A stretch of DNA of 8,852 nt from positions 1 to 8,852 of the forward strand of contig CAYPEK010000147.1 in the NCBI GenBank assembly GCA_964409645.1. Direction: 5' to 3'. The stretch is from CAYPEK01 sp964409645. GTDB lineage: Bacteria > UBP15 > UBA6099. This document shows, piece after piece, positions 1-6,533 of the stretch; position 1 is the stretch's first letter, and every line of letters begins with the position of its first letter. Under the pieces are notes generated by a model. It made no database searches. It was not told where the DNA came from and was given only the letters and a program-made list of their open reading frames with translations. The translations under genes and the position numbers were made by a program.

Positions 1-1248
1 AACGGGAAAACCTACGACATATTCAATATGCCGCTCAGCAACTCGGACGGCAGCCTCGCGAAACTGGTGGTGATGAGGGATGTGACGGCCATGAAAACCG
101 CCGAGGATGAGCGGAAGAATCTCGAAGATCAGCTGGTGCAGTCACGGAAACTGGAGACAGTGGGGCAGCTTGCGGGCGGTATCGCGCATGATTTCAACAA
201 TATGCTTACTCCGATACTCGGATACGCTGAGATGATGCTGCACGAGTTGCCGGAGGGACACCCGTACAGATCGGATACCGAGCAGATAATGAAGGCCGCC
301 GAAAGCGCAAGAGACCTGACGCGCCAACTGCTGGCTTTCGCGCGCAAACAAACTCTTGATGTGAAACCGGTCAATTTGAATAAGGTTATAGAGAAGTTCC
401 GCAAGATGCTGCGCAGGACAATCCGGGAGAACGTGATTATCGAGACGAGGTTATCGGCATCTTTGGGGTTGTTCCGGGGCGATATAGGCCAGATCGAACA
501 GATTATTCTTAATCTCGCCATAAATGCGCAGGATGCAATGCCGGACGGTGGGACGCTTACGATCGAGACGTCGGAAGTGGAGATTGGGGATGGGGAAAAA
601 CAGCACAAGTATGTAATGATGTCGGTAAGCGACAACGGCGCCGGAATGGATGAGAGTGTGCTTGAAAAGGTTTTCGATCCGTTTTTCACGACCAAGGAGC
701 GCGGAAGAGGCACCGGGCTGGGGCTTTCGACTGTTTACGGTATTGTCAGCCAGCATAACGGGATGATTAAAGCGACAAGTGATCTCGGCAAGGGTACGAC
801 ATTTAAAGTGTATTTCCCACATATATCTGAGGGAGAGCATCTCGAAGAGTCGTCGTCGATCGAAGAAGCGCCGAGAGGCACGGAGACCGTTCTTATTGTG
901 GAAGATATGCCGGATGTGAGAAGGATGGCTGTTGAATTGCTTAAGAGGCAGGGATATGTAGTTCTTTCGGCTTCTTGCGCAAGAGAAGCGCTTGAAGAAG
1001 TTGAGAGATTTGGCGGAGGAATTCAACTACTTGTCACTGATGTGATAATGCCTGACATGAACGGGAGGGAGTTATATGAAGTTCTTGCACAAATTATCCC
1101 GCATCTGAAGGTCATATATATGTCGGGGTACACTGAGAATATTATCAACGGTGATGGGGATTTAGACAGCAACGAATACTATTTGCCGAAGCCGTTTTCT
1201 TTCAATGCTTTGGCGGGTAAAGTGCGATTCGTATTGGATAAGAACTGA
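1..1248 (+). CDS. PAS-containing hybrid sensor histidine kinase with C-terminal receiver (5' partial)
   Basis: The reading frame is open from base 1, and 415 residues are visible. The first residues (NGKTYDIFNM...VVMRDVT) read as the end of a PAS domain, so the Met at base 28 is internal and the true start lies upstream of the window. Visible order (fragment numbering): PAS end (1-30), short linker helix, phosphoacceptor helix with the H-box GGIAHDFNNML (His63), and an ATPase domain with N-box NLAINAQDA (about 171-179), G1 box DNGAGM, F-box FDPFFTTK and G2 box GRGTGLGL. A receiver follows from about residue 293, with acidic pocket ED, phosphoacceptor Asp347 in TDVIMPDMNG, Ser in YMSGY and Lys397 in LPKPF. 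All residues needed for autophosphorylation and intramolecular transfer are present. No membrane segment lies in the visible part. The H-box is of the IAHDFNN type, unlike the SHELRTP kinases elsewhere in the window, so it probably belongs to a separate pathway. The signal sensed is unknown. No convincing terminator follows the stop codon. Confidence 0.95.
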   Translation, partial: NGKTYDIFNMPLSNSDGSLAKLVVMRDVTAMKTAEDERKNLEDQLVQSRKLETVGQLAGGIAHDFNNMLTPILGYAEMMLHELPEGHPYRSDTEQIMKAAESARDLTRQLLAFARKQTLDVKPVNLNKVIEKFRKMLRRTIRENVIIETRLSASLGLFRGDIGQIEQIILNLAINAQDAMPDGGTLTIETSEVEIGDGEKQHKYVMMSVSDNGAGMDESVLEKVFDPFFTTKERGRGTGLGLSTVYGIVSQHNGMIKATSDLGKGTTFKVYFPHISEGEHLEESSSIEEAPRGTETVLIVEDMPDVRRMAVELLKRQGYVVLSASCAREALEEVERFGGGIQLLVTDVIMPDMNGRELYEVLAQIIPHLKVIYMSGYTENIINGDGDLDSNEYYLPKPFSFNALAGKVRFVLDKN

Positions 1249-1400
1249 GGGGCAATCTGGACATTCGGAGATGTACAATTCGGGTTACAGTGTATTAACA
1301 CATAAGTTCTAATTACTTAATAACATTATTTACTCCATAGACAACAATATGAACAAATAGCCTGTAAAAATTGCACGTGAGATGTTTTTTTCTTTTATTT

Positions 1401-1423
1401 ACAAGCAAATTGGAATCGCTTGT
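1401..1423. promoter_or_regulatory. Inverted repeat ACAAGC-N11-GCTTGT, possible upstream activator site
   Basis: Two perfectly complementary 6-base half-sites (1401-1406 and 1418-1423) are separated by 11 bases. The centre is about 97 bases upstream of the transcription start predicted from the -24/-12 promoter at 1483-1498. Enhancer-binding proteins for sigma-54 typically bind dyads about 80-150 bases upstream, so the placement fits. The half-sites are short and the dyad occurs once here, so chance cannot be excluded. No enhancer-binding protein is encoded in the window. Confidence 0.35.
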
Positions 1424-1482
1424 GTGGTTTTGTCGGATATGGTGGAATGCGAAACGATCACGAGTTCGAATGTGAATCGAGA

Positions 1483-1498
1483 TGGCATGAAAGTTGCA
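1483..1498 (+). promoter_or_regulatory. Sigma-54 (RpoN) -24/-12 type promoter
   Basis: TGGCATGAAAGTTGCA matches the sigma-54 consensus TGGCAYG-N4-TTGCW. The GG at 1484-1485 and the GC at 1496-1497 are separated by exactly 10 bases, the invariant spacing for this class. The expected transcription start is near 1508-1510, leaving a leader of about 38 bases before the CHASE4 kinase. It lies in an AT-rich intergenic stretch, correctly oriented and placed. This class needs an ATP-dependent enhancer-binding activator, which would make the downstream kinase gene conditionally expressed. Confidence 0.72.
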
Positions 1499-1532
1499 AC
1501 TAACTACAAGAGTGTAATTATTTGACAGAGAT

Positions 1533-1537
1533 GAGGG
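1533..1537 (+). promoter_or_regulatory. Ribosome binding site for the CHASE4 kinase
   Basis: GAGGG lies 9 bases before the ATG at 1547. A second purine run (AAAGAG, 1541-1546) would instead suit the ATG codons at 1553 or 1556. The choice changes only the first two or three residues (MPMMKK). Confidence 0.55.
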
Positions 1538-1546
1538 AATAAAGAG

Positions 1547-3670
1547 ATGCCAATGATGAAAAAAGCGTTTGCGATGCTCATGGTATCGCTTTTTATAATG
1601 TTCGTGAGCTTGTTTCTGATAGCTCGGACGATATCGACAAATTTAGTGAAGACAATTGAAGTTGATGGTATGGAGGAAAATGTAAATCGTATTACAAAAG
1701 CTGTTGACAGAGAAGTAAGTTCACTCGATATAAAATTCAGGGACTGGAGCAGTTGGGACGATATGTACAGATTTGCGAAGGACGAGAATCCGGAATTCGT
1801 TGAATCCAACTTATCAACTTCGACGATGGTTACGGGCGAATTTAATATTGCGGCGGTGATCGGAACCGACGGACGCTACATATTTAAGCGCGCGGTGAAT
1901 CTGGATTATGAGGCCGATATGGATGTGAGTCCCGAAGAATGGGATAGATTCAGGGTGGCGGTGGATGGGATGAGAAAAAAGTCGCCCGACGGAGCGAGGG
2001 GGATTTTCCGTTTCGACGGGAGACCCTCGATGATAGTGGTTTTGCCGATATTAACTTCAGAGCAGAAAGGCCCTGCCAGAGGCTTTTTTATTGCGGGGAA
2101 ACTGATAAATCCGTCGATCATACAGCAGGTGGCGAATGATTTGGCTTTGCCGCTGAATTTATGGCCGGTGAACGATCGTTTTCTGCCTCCGGAAGTGATC
2201 GAAGCTTACAAAAAGATGATAGGTGAAAAGAAGACGTTAGTAGATATAATGGATCAAACGACGATTGCCGGATATGCAAGAATTGACGATATAAACGGTG
2301 CTCCGGCGCTCATTGCGGTTTTTCATCAGACAAGGGAAATCAATACTATTGCGCGGCACGGATTTACAGGGCTTATGTTTATCTGTTCGATGATCAGCCT
2401 TTTTATCCTTGCGCCGACTATTATTTTTATGCACTACAAGGTTTCACTTCCGCTGAAGAGGGTGATAAGCGAGATTATAAGCGTTGCGAACAGCAGCGAT
2501 CACTCGCAACGCATTTCGATCGAGAAGAGCTCGGATTTCAGACGGCTGTCCGAATCGATAAACAGTATGATCGCCGCGTTGGAAACCTCTCAGGAGGCGC
2601 TTATAAAAATCAGAAAAGCCGTCGAGAGTTCGAGCGACGCGATAGGAATGGCGGATCCCTCTGGACGGCATTTTTTCCAGAACAAAGCGTTCACGGATAT
2701 GCTCGAGTATTCGGTTGAAGACCTGAGCAGGCAGGATATGCCTCTTTCGGCGTATGAGGACCCCGAAGTCGGACTGGAAGTATTCAGCACAATAATGAGT
2801 GGGAAGTCGTGGAAGGGCGAGATAATGATGAAATCTAAAAGTGGGCGGTGCATCCCGGTTTCCGCGAGGGCGGATGCCATAAAGGATGAGAAGGGAAATA
2901 TAATAGGCCTTGTGGGAATCCACACTGATATTTCGGAGCGGCGGAAGGTCGAGCAGATGAAAAGTGATTTCATAGCGAATGTGTCGCATGAACTGCGCAC
3001 GCCGCTTACATCTCTGCGTGGTTCGCTTGGCCTGCTGTCGAGCGGTGTGATGGGCGAGCTCAACGAGGAGATCAAGGAGCTGATAGATGTTGCACGCTTC
3101 AACGCTGAACGGCTGACGCGCCTTATCAACGACATTCTCGATTTGCAGAAGATGGACAGCGGAACTTTGCACATGGAAATAAAGAATGTGTGTCTGGATG
3201 AAATTATCCGGAACAGTATTTCCGAGATGACTTCTTCGGCTCATGCACGTAACGTGAAAATTGTCATGGAACCTATGGCTTTTCGGGTTTGTGCGGACTG
3301 CGACCGCATGATTCAGGTTATGGATAATCTTATCGCGAACTCGATTAAGTTCTCGCCTTTCGGATCGGAAGTGAAGATTTTTGCCGTGCCGGAAAGTGAT
3401 TTTGTCCGGGTTTTTGTACAAGACAGAGGCACAGGGGTGCCGGATGAATTTGTCGGCAAGATATTCGAAAGATTTCAGCAGGCGGATGCTTCTTCAACTC
3501 GAAAAAACGGTGGAACAGGGCTTGGCCTTTCGATATGCAAGAATATTATTGAACACCACGGCGGCGAGATCAGATATGAACCCACGCCGGGCGGCGGCGC
3601 GACTTTCTCGTTTACGCTGAAGACCACATGCTCTAGAACTGCTGCTGCCAGCAGAAACGAAGTCGCATAA
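1547..3670 (+). CDS. Membrane-bound CHASE4-HAMP-PAS sensor histidine kinase
   Basis: A complete protein of 707 residues. A first membrane segment lies at about 7-28. An extracytoplasmic domain (about 45-240) carries the CHASE4-type signature DWSSWDDMYRF, followed by a conserved NL and a TDGRYIF beta strand. The second membrane segment is at about 272-295, followed by HAMP (about 297-350), PAS (about 355-468), and a HisKA domain with H-box SHELRTPLTSLRGSLGLL (His481). The ATPase domain has N-box DNLIANSIKF, G1 box DRGTGVP, F-region IFERFQQAD and G2 box GGTGLGL. It should autophosphorylate on His481 in response to an external or periplasmic signal, plus an internal cue through PAS. It has no receiver, so it must pass phosphate to a separate protein, and no cognate regulator is adjacent on this strand. 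Its transmitter core is strikingly similar to that of the hybrid kinase encoded at 6524-8852. A sigma-54-type promoter sits directly upstream. The ligand is unknown. Confidence 0.95.
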   Translation: MPMMKKAFAMLMVSLFIMFVSLFLIARTISTNLVKTIEVDGMEENVNRITKAVDREVSSLDIKFRDWSSWDDMYRFAKDENPEFVESNLSTSTMVTGEFNIAAVIGTDGRYIFKRAVNLDYEADMDVSPEEWDRFRVAVDGMRKKSPDGARGIFRFDGRPSMIVVLPILTSEQKGPARGFFIAGKLINPSIIQQVANDLALPLNLWPVNDRFLPPEVIEAYKKMIGEKKTLVDIMDQTTIAGYARIDDINGAPALIAVFHQTREINTIARHGFTGLMFICSMISLFILAPTIIFMHYKVSLPLKRVISEIISVANSSDHSQRISIEKSSDFRRLSESINSMIAALETSQEALIKIRKAVESSSDAIGMADPSGRHFFQNKAFTDMLEYSVEDLSRQDMPLSAYEDPEVGLEVFSTIMSGKSWKGEIMMKSKSGRCIPVSARADAIKDEKGNIIGLVGIHTDISERRKVEQMKSDFIANVSHELRTPLTSLRGSLGLLSSGVMGELNEEIKELIDVARFNAERLTRLINDILDLQKMDSGTLHMEIKNVCLDEIIRNSISEMTSSAHARNVKIVMEPMAFRVCADCDRMIQVMDNLIANSIKFSPFGSEVKIFAVPESDFVRVFVQDRGTGVPDEFVGKIFERFQQADASSTRKNGGTGLGLSICKNIIEHHGGEIRYEPTPGGGATFSFTLKTTCSRTAAASRNEVA

Positions 3671-3769
3671 ATCCATGATATGAATGAACAACGATGTCGA
3701 TCGCAGCCGATAGCACGGGCGTTCGCGCATGGCGGGCACACGGCGTTGCTTGTATGGATGCACTTATGA

Positions 3770-3792
3770 GAATTAGAAAAGTGTGCTAATTC
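3770..3792. repeat. Inverted repeat GAATTAG-N9-CTAATTC
   Basis: Perfect 7-base complementary arms (3770-3776 and 3786-3792) flank a 9-base spacer, about 100 bases after the CHASE4 kinase stop. The arms are AT-rich and no T-tract follows on either strand, so this is not a standard intrinsic terminator. It could be a protein-binding dyad or a weak RNA hairpin. Confidence 0.45.
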
Positions 3793-4020
3793 ACGATGAA
3801 GTTACCGGGAAACGGAGCGGCGGGACGGGAGTGACGAATGAAAATGCCGCAAAGGTGAAACCATATCGAGGCTGTTGAATAAACGGCGTGTTGCATTTAA
3901 ACATATCATACCAATCACTTAAATGAAATCGAAAGTCGATATTCCAAACCGCGCAGGCAAGATGCTTGTGCCGTTCGATGATGCGCTTCTAATAATGTTC
4001 ATAATGAAGGTTGTTTCCTA

Positions 4021-4062
4021 AATTTCCAACCCGGATTTTTTACTAGAAAAATCCGTGAAATT
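4021..4062. repeat. Extended imperfect hairpin in the convergent gap
   Basis: The core is a perfect 9-base stem, CGGATTTTT (4032-4040) and AAAAATCCG (4047-4055), with a 6-base loop. After an internal bulge it extends through AATTTC (4021-4026) and GAAATT (4057-4062). It lacks a T-tract immediately after the stem, but lies between converging genes, where a bidirectional transcription block would be useful. A structural or processing role is equally possible. Confidence 0.5.
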
Positions 4063-4110
4063 GAAGAAAGGTCAATCTACCGCGTTGAATCATCGACGAA
4101 AGATACGCCA

Positions 4111-4130
4111 CCCTCAAACTTGATTGAGGG
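4111..4130. repeat. Hairpin CCCTCAA-N6-TTGAGGG
   Basis: Perfect 7-base arms (4111-4117 and 4124-4130) enclose a 6-base loop. The stem can extend by a CA/TG pair past two unpaired G residues. The pentamer GATAC occurs on both sides, at 4102-4106 and 4134-4138. Another GC-rich hairpin begins 11 bases downstream, so the two may form one composite palindromic element. Confidence 0.5.
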
Positions 4131-4141
4131 GGTGATACACG

Positions 4142-4166
4142 GCAGGGTACGGCGACCCCGCCCTGC
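4142..4166. repeat. GC-rich hairpin, possibly REP-like
   Basis: GCAGGG (4142-4147) pairs with CCCTGC (4161-4166). A competing inner hairpin, GGGT (4145-4148) with ACCC (4155-4158), is also possible. It is followed by AT-rich sequence but not a clean T-tract. The compact GC-rich palindrome in an intergenic gap resembles repetitive extragenic palindromes, but only one copy is visible here. Confidence 0.4.
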
Positions 4167-4293
4167 ATAAATATTGTTTTCGCTCGATTCGTCTTGTATC
4201 TCATACCCTTTTCGTTTTCCGCCTGCACTGGTGAAAAATTCAGGTTAATATCATTCCCGTGATCGCCATAACAGTATTGCCGGAACGGGATTT

Positions 4294-4326
4294 AAAATGA
4301 AAAGCCGGACGGTTGTCCCGCCCGGC
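4294..4326 (-). terminator. Rho-independent terminator of the minus-strand signalling operon
   Basis: Read on the minus strand, GCCGGGCGG (4326-4318) pairs with CCGTCCGGC (4312-4304) over 9 base pairs, including one G-U, around the 5-base loop GACAA. It is followed directly by TTTTCATTTT (4303-4294). It begins 29 bases after the stop codon of the DUF342-receiver gene, making that gene the last of the operon. On the plus strand no T-tract follows, so it should act in one direction only. Confidence 0.88.
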
Positions 4327-4355
4327 GGAGATGCTATCTTGTATTCAGTTTCGGC

Positions 4356-6122
4356 TTATTTCAGCGCGGTCATCAGGACCATCGCTACTTTCGCCGGCTG
4401 TATCGGTTTTACCATGTAGTCCGAAGCGCCCGCAGCGACGCAATCCATGACTTTCTGTTTGTCCGTTACCGCGGTTATCATAACGACTTTGGCGGACGAG
4501 TCGATTGTGCGAATGGCTTTAAGGGTGCTGAGTCCGTCCACGTTTATCATGTGGACGTCGCACGTAACTATATCCGGCTTGCTGATTTCGAACATCCTGA
4601 TTCCGGCTTCTCCGTCTTCAGCCTCGCCCACAACCAAGAATCCAAGCCGTTCCGCGATGTATTTGAGAATTCTTCTGATGTCCGGCGAATCGTCGATGAT
4701 GAGTATCTTGCGCATGGGCGCGCGAGGCGGTTCTCCGCCGGGCTCGGCGCCGGGACCGCTCACTACGAGCCAGTTCGTTTCGTTGTCGATGTGCATCTGA
4801 ATGGCTTTTGTTTCCTTGACTATGAAGTTCGACTGCTCACCGATGTAGAACCTCGCTCCGTTGAGCGCCATCTTCCTGACGTTGATCCGTGCTTTTCTGT
4901 TTGTCTCGCGTAATTTCATTATTCTGGCGAGATCGTCCTGTGCTTTCTTAATCCGCACGACTATTTCGAACGCTTTGTCTCTGTCTTGGCTGTTTGCGGT
5001 CTGCTTGTCGGCGCCTTTCTGCGGAACTCCGGCGGTTTCAGACTGATGAATCTCGCTCAGGTTGCTTTGGAGGAAGCGGATGTTATCGAGTGTTTCGTAG
5101 TATCTTTTCTGCATTCGATACGAGTAGCCCGCTTGAACTTCGGTGAACGCGCCTCGGTCGGCGCCGGCTATGCTTATATCTACTCCTTCACCGGCAACGG
5201 TCCTGCCTTCCATGATTGTTTCCGCCCAGATTCGCCCGTTTGTATAGACGTTGCTTTTCTTAATGTCGTTGCGCACGATAATTCCGAAGTCCGCCTCAAC
5301 GTTCGAGTCTTCAATATTATCGGCATAGACTGCGCCTTTCGCCTTGATTCCTTTTTTGCCGCATAGGGATATGCACTGCATTGCGTACAAGCTCCCGCCG
5401 CAGGTTAAGCTCGAATTGACTATTCCTCCCTCGACTATTACATCGCCGGTGGTTTCGACTACCGCCTTATCGAGCACATTGCCCCGCACGACGAGAATCC
5501 CGTCGAACTTGACCGGGCCTGACTCGCCGGTGATGTCGTTCTCGACTATCATCAATGGGCTGACCCGCAGATGAGTTTCGTTATAAGACGGGACGCCGTC
5601 GGTCAAAGCGACATAATCGGTGCCGTTCGCAGCCACTGTTGCATTTTGGCAAAATTGCACCCGTGCGTCGAGACCCCATTCGCCGGGCAGCAACTCTCCG
5701 AACACTGTTTCTCCATCTTCTCCGCGCAGCGGCGGTATGAGCGTCGCAATTATGTCGCCTTTCTTTACGACAGGCAGTTCGTCGGTGTGTACGGGGTTTA
5801 CCATTTTCCACTCGTCAGGTGTCATGTGACTGCGGAACGGATGATTGTCCTGATATCTCAGATTCAGTTCCCCGTTGGTTCCTTTGGTCTGAGGACGGCC
5901 GGAAGCGATGATGATGGAACCGCCGAGGGCGTTATCGAGGAACTCCATTATCTTCGCCGGAGGAGTCAAGCCGTTGACAATCCCCATGGATTTAACTTCC
6001 CGGAGAATCTCCTCTATTCGCGGAGTGGTGTCCGAAACGACTCGAAGCACCGCTTTCATGTGGTCTTTAGTTATGTCCAAAGAGTATTCCTTGGTTTTGT
6101 TTTCTAGTGTTGCGTTTGTCAT
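4356..6122 (-). CDS. DUF342/FapA-type protein fused to a C-terminal receiver domain
   Basis: 588 residues. I chose the ATG at 6122 because GAGGTG (6134-6129) is an excellent ribosome binding site 6 bases upstream; an in-frame GTG at 6131 lies inside that site. Residues about 65-455 match the DUF342/FapA family: an N-terminal region with VVKKGDIIATLIPP and GEDGETVFGE, then a glycine-rich, beta-helix-like stretch of short repeats (GDVIVEGGIV, GSLYA, KGAVYADNI, NGRIWAETIMEGR), then a helical segment rich in charged residues. A short Gly/Pro-rich linker leads to a receiver (about 471-588) with Asp477/Asp478, phosphoacceptor Asp522, Thr550 and Lys572-Pro. The loop after the phosphoacceptor reads DVHMINVDG where MPxMDG is usual. 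FapA of Vibrio vulnificus is linked to flagellar assembly and polar localisation, but a flagellar role here is unproven. It is the last gene of the operon and a plausible effector whose assembly or partner binding is switched by phosphorylation. Confidence 0.88.
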   Translation of the reverse strand: MTNATLENKTKEYSLDITKDHMKAVLRVVSDTTPRIEEILREVKSMGIVNGLTPPAKIMEFLDNALGGSIIIASGRPQTKGTNGELNLRYQDNHPFRSHMTPDEWKMVNPVHTDELPVVKKGDIIATLIPPLRGEDGETVFGELLPGEWGLDARVQFCQNATVAANGTDYVALTDGVPSYNETHLRVSPLMIVENDITGESGPVKFDGILVVRGNVLDKAVVETTGDVIVEGGIVNSSLTCGGSLYAMQCISLCGKKGIKAKGAVYADNIEDSNVEADFGIIVRNDIKKSNVYTNGRIWAETIMEGRTVAGEGVDISIAGADRGAFTEVQAGYSYRMQKRYYETLDNIRFLQSNLSEIHQSETAGVPQKGADKQTANSQDRDKAFEIVVRIKKAQDDLARIMKLRETNRKARINVRKMALNGARFYIGEQSNFIVKETKAIQMHIDNETNWLVVSGPGAEPGGEPPRAPMRKILIIDDSPDIRRILKYIAERLGFLVVGEAEDGEAGIRMFEISKPDIVTCDVHMINVDGLSTLKAIRTIDSSAKVVMITAVTDKQKVMDCVAAGASDYMVKPIQPAKVAMVLMTALK

Positions 6123-6128
6123 GGCTTT

Positions 6129-6134
6129 CACCTC
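6129..6134 (-). promoter_or_regulatory. Ribosome binding site deciding the DUF342-receiver start
   Basis: GAGGTG on the minus strand lies 6 bases upstream of the ATG at 6122. Because the upstream in-frame GTG is part of this site, the longer protein start at 6131 is unlikely. Confidence 0.8.
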
Positions 6135-6149
6135 GTGTTTGTTTTGTAG

Positions 6150-6533
6150 TTACGCCGCGATGGATGATGCGATTGCGGCCACCCGCGCCGATATCGACAT
6201 TGGATCGAATGGTTTTTCAATGACTCCTATGGCTCCACTCTTCATATAGAGCTCGATTTCAGTTTTCTGGACACGTGCGGTCATGAAGATGATGGGAATG
6301 TTGCACGTGTTCGGGTTCTCGCGCAGTTTCCGGAGCGTTGTCAGACCGTCCATCTCAGGCATCATCACATCGAGTATGATGAGGTCTGGCGAATTGCTCT
6401 CAGCGATGCACAATCCTTCCGGGCCGGATTCGGCGTCGAGAACTTCATAGCCGCCGATTTTCCGAAGGCTCAGGCCGGCCACCATTCTGATGTCGGGTTC
6501 GTCGTCAACAAGAAGTATTCTGTTCAGGCGCAT
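6150..6533 (-). CDS. Stand-alone CheY-like response regulator receiver
   Basis: 127 residues, consisting of a single receiver domain and nothing else. All active-site residues are present: Asp10 and Asp11 in LLVDDEPD, phosphoacceptor Asp55 in LIILDVMMPEMDG, Thr85 in IFMTA, and Lys107-Pro in IEKPFD. The start ATG (6533-6531) follows AGGAG (6545-6541) with 7 bases of spacing. The gene overlaps the 3' end of the hybrid kinase by 10 bases and is followed 27 bases later by the DUF342-receiver gene, so the three are very likely co-transcribed and translationally linked. With no output domain, it must act by protein contact or as a phosphate shuttle or sink between kinases and the receiver of the next protein. 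The sequence is closer to generic single-domain receivers in kinase operons than to a recognisable chemotaxis CheY, so I give no symbol. Confidence 0.95.
   Translation of the reverse strand: MRLNRILLVDDEPDIRMVAGLSLRKIGGYEVLDAESGPEGLCIAESNSPDLIILDVMMPEMDGLTTLRKLRENPNTCNIPIIFMTARVQKTEIELYMKSGAIGVIEKPFDPMSISARVAAIASSIAA

Larger units (their letters stand above)
3671..4293. other. Long convergent intergenic region, no convincing gene
   Basis: With the terminator that follows, this forms the 685-base gap between two converging genes. I see no supported coding sequence: the open frames are short (29 codons from 3680 on the plus strand, 61 codons at 4228-4043 on the minus strand), lack good ribosome binding sites and resemble no family I know. 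It holds several inverted repeats, listed separately. Its size and hairpin content suggest either an unrecognised structured RNA, remnants of a small repeat element, or decayed sequence. Confidence 0.6.

Noticed and set aside
1375..1400. T-rich run after the first kinase gene as an intrinsic terminator.
   Set aside because: No stable GC-rich stem directly precedes the T-run, so the end of the first transcript remains undetermined.
1522..1527. TTGACA resembling a sigma-70 -35 box upstream of the CHASE4 kinase.
   Set aside because: A -10 box at normal spacing would fall at about the start codon, and no TATAAT-like sequence is there.
2444..3421. A 325-codon minus-strand open frame opposite the CHASE4 kinase.
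   Set aside because: It is an antisense shadow: the plus strand encodes well-conserved HAMP, PAS, HisKA and ATPase motifs across the same bases, while the shadow shows none.
3735..3749. A second possible -24/-12 element (GG ... GC) downstream of the CHASE4 kinase.
   Set aside because: The GG and GC are separated by 11 bases instead of the required 10, and no gene follows on that strand.
3680..3769. A 29-codon plus-strand open frame just after the CHASE4 kinase.
   Set aside because: No ribosome binding site precedes it, the composition looks random, and nothing supports translation.
4043..4228. A 61-codon minus-strand open frame in the convergent gap.
   Set aside because: It overlaps all three hairpins in this part of the gap, lies downstream of the operon terminator, lacks a clear ribosome binding site and has no recognisable protein features.
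6129..6131. GTG start giving a DUF342-receiver protein three residues longer.
   Set aside because: The GTG is the end of the GAGGTG ribosome binding site for the ATG at 6122.
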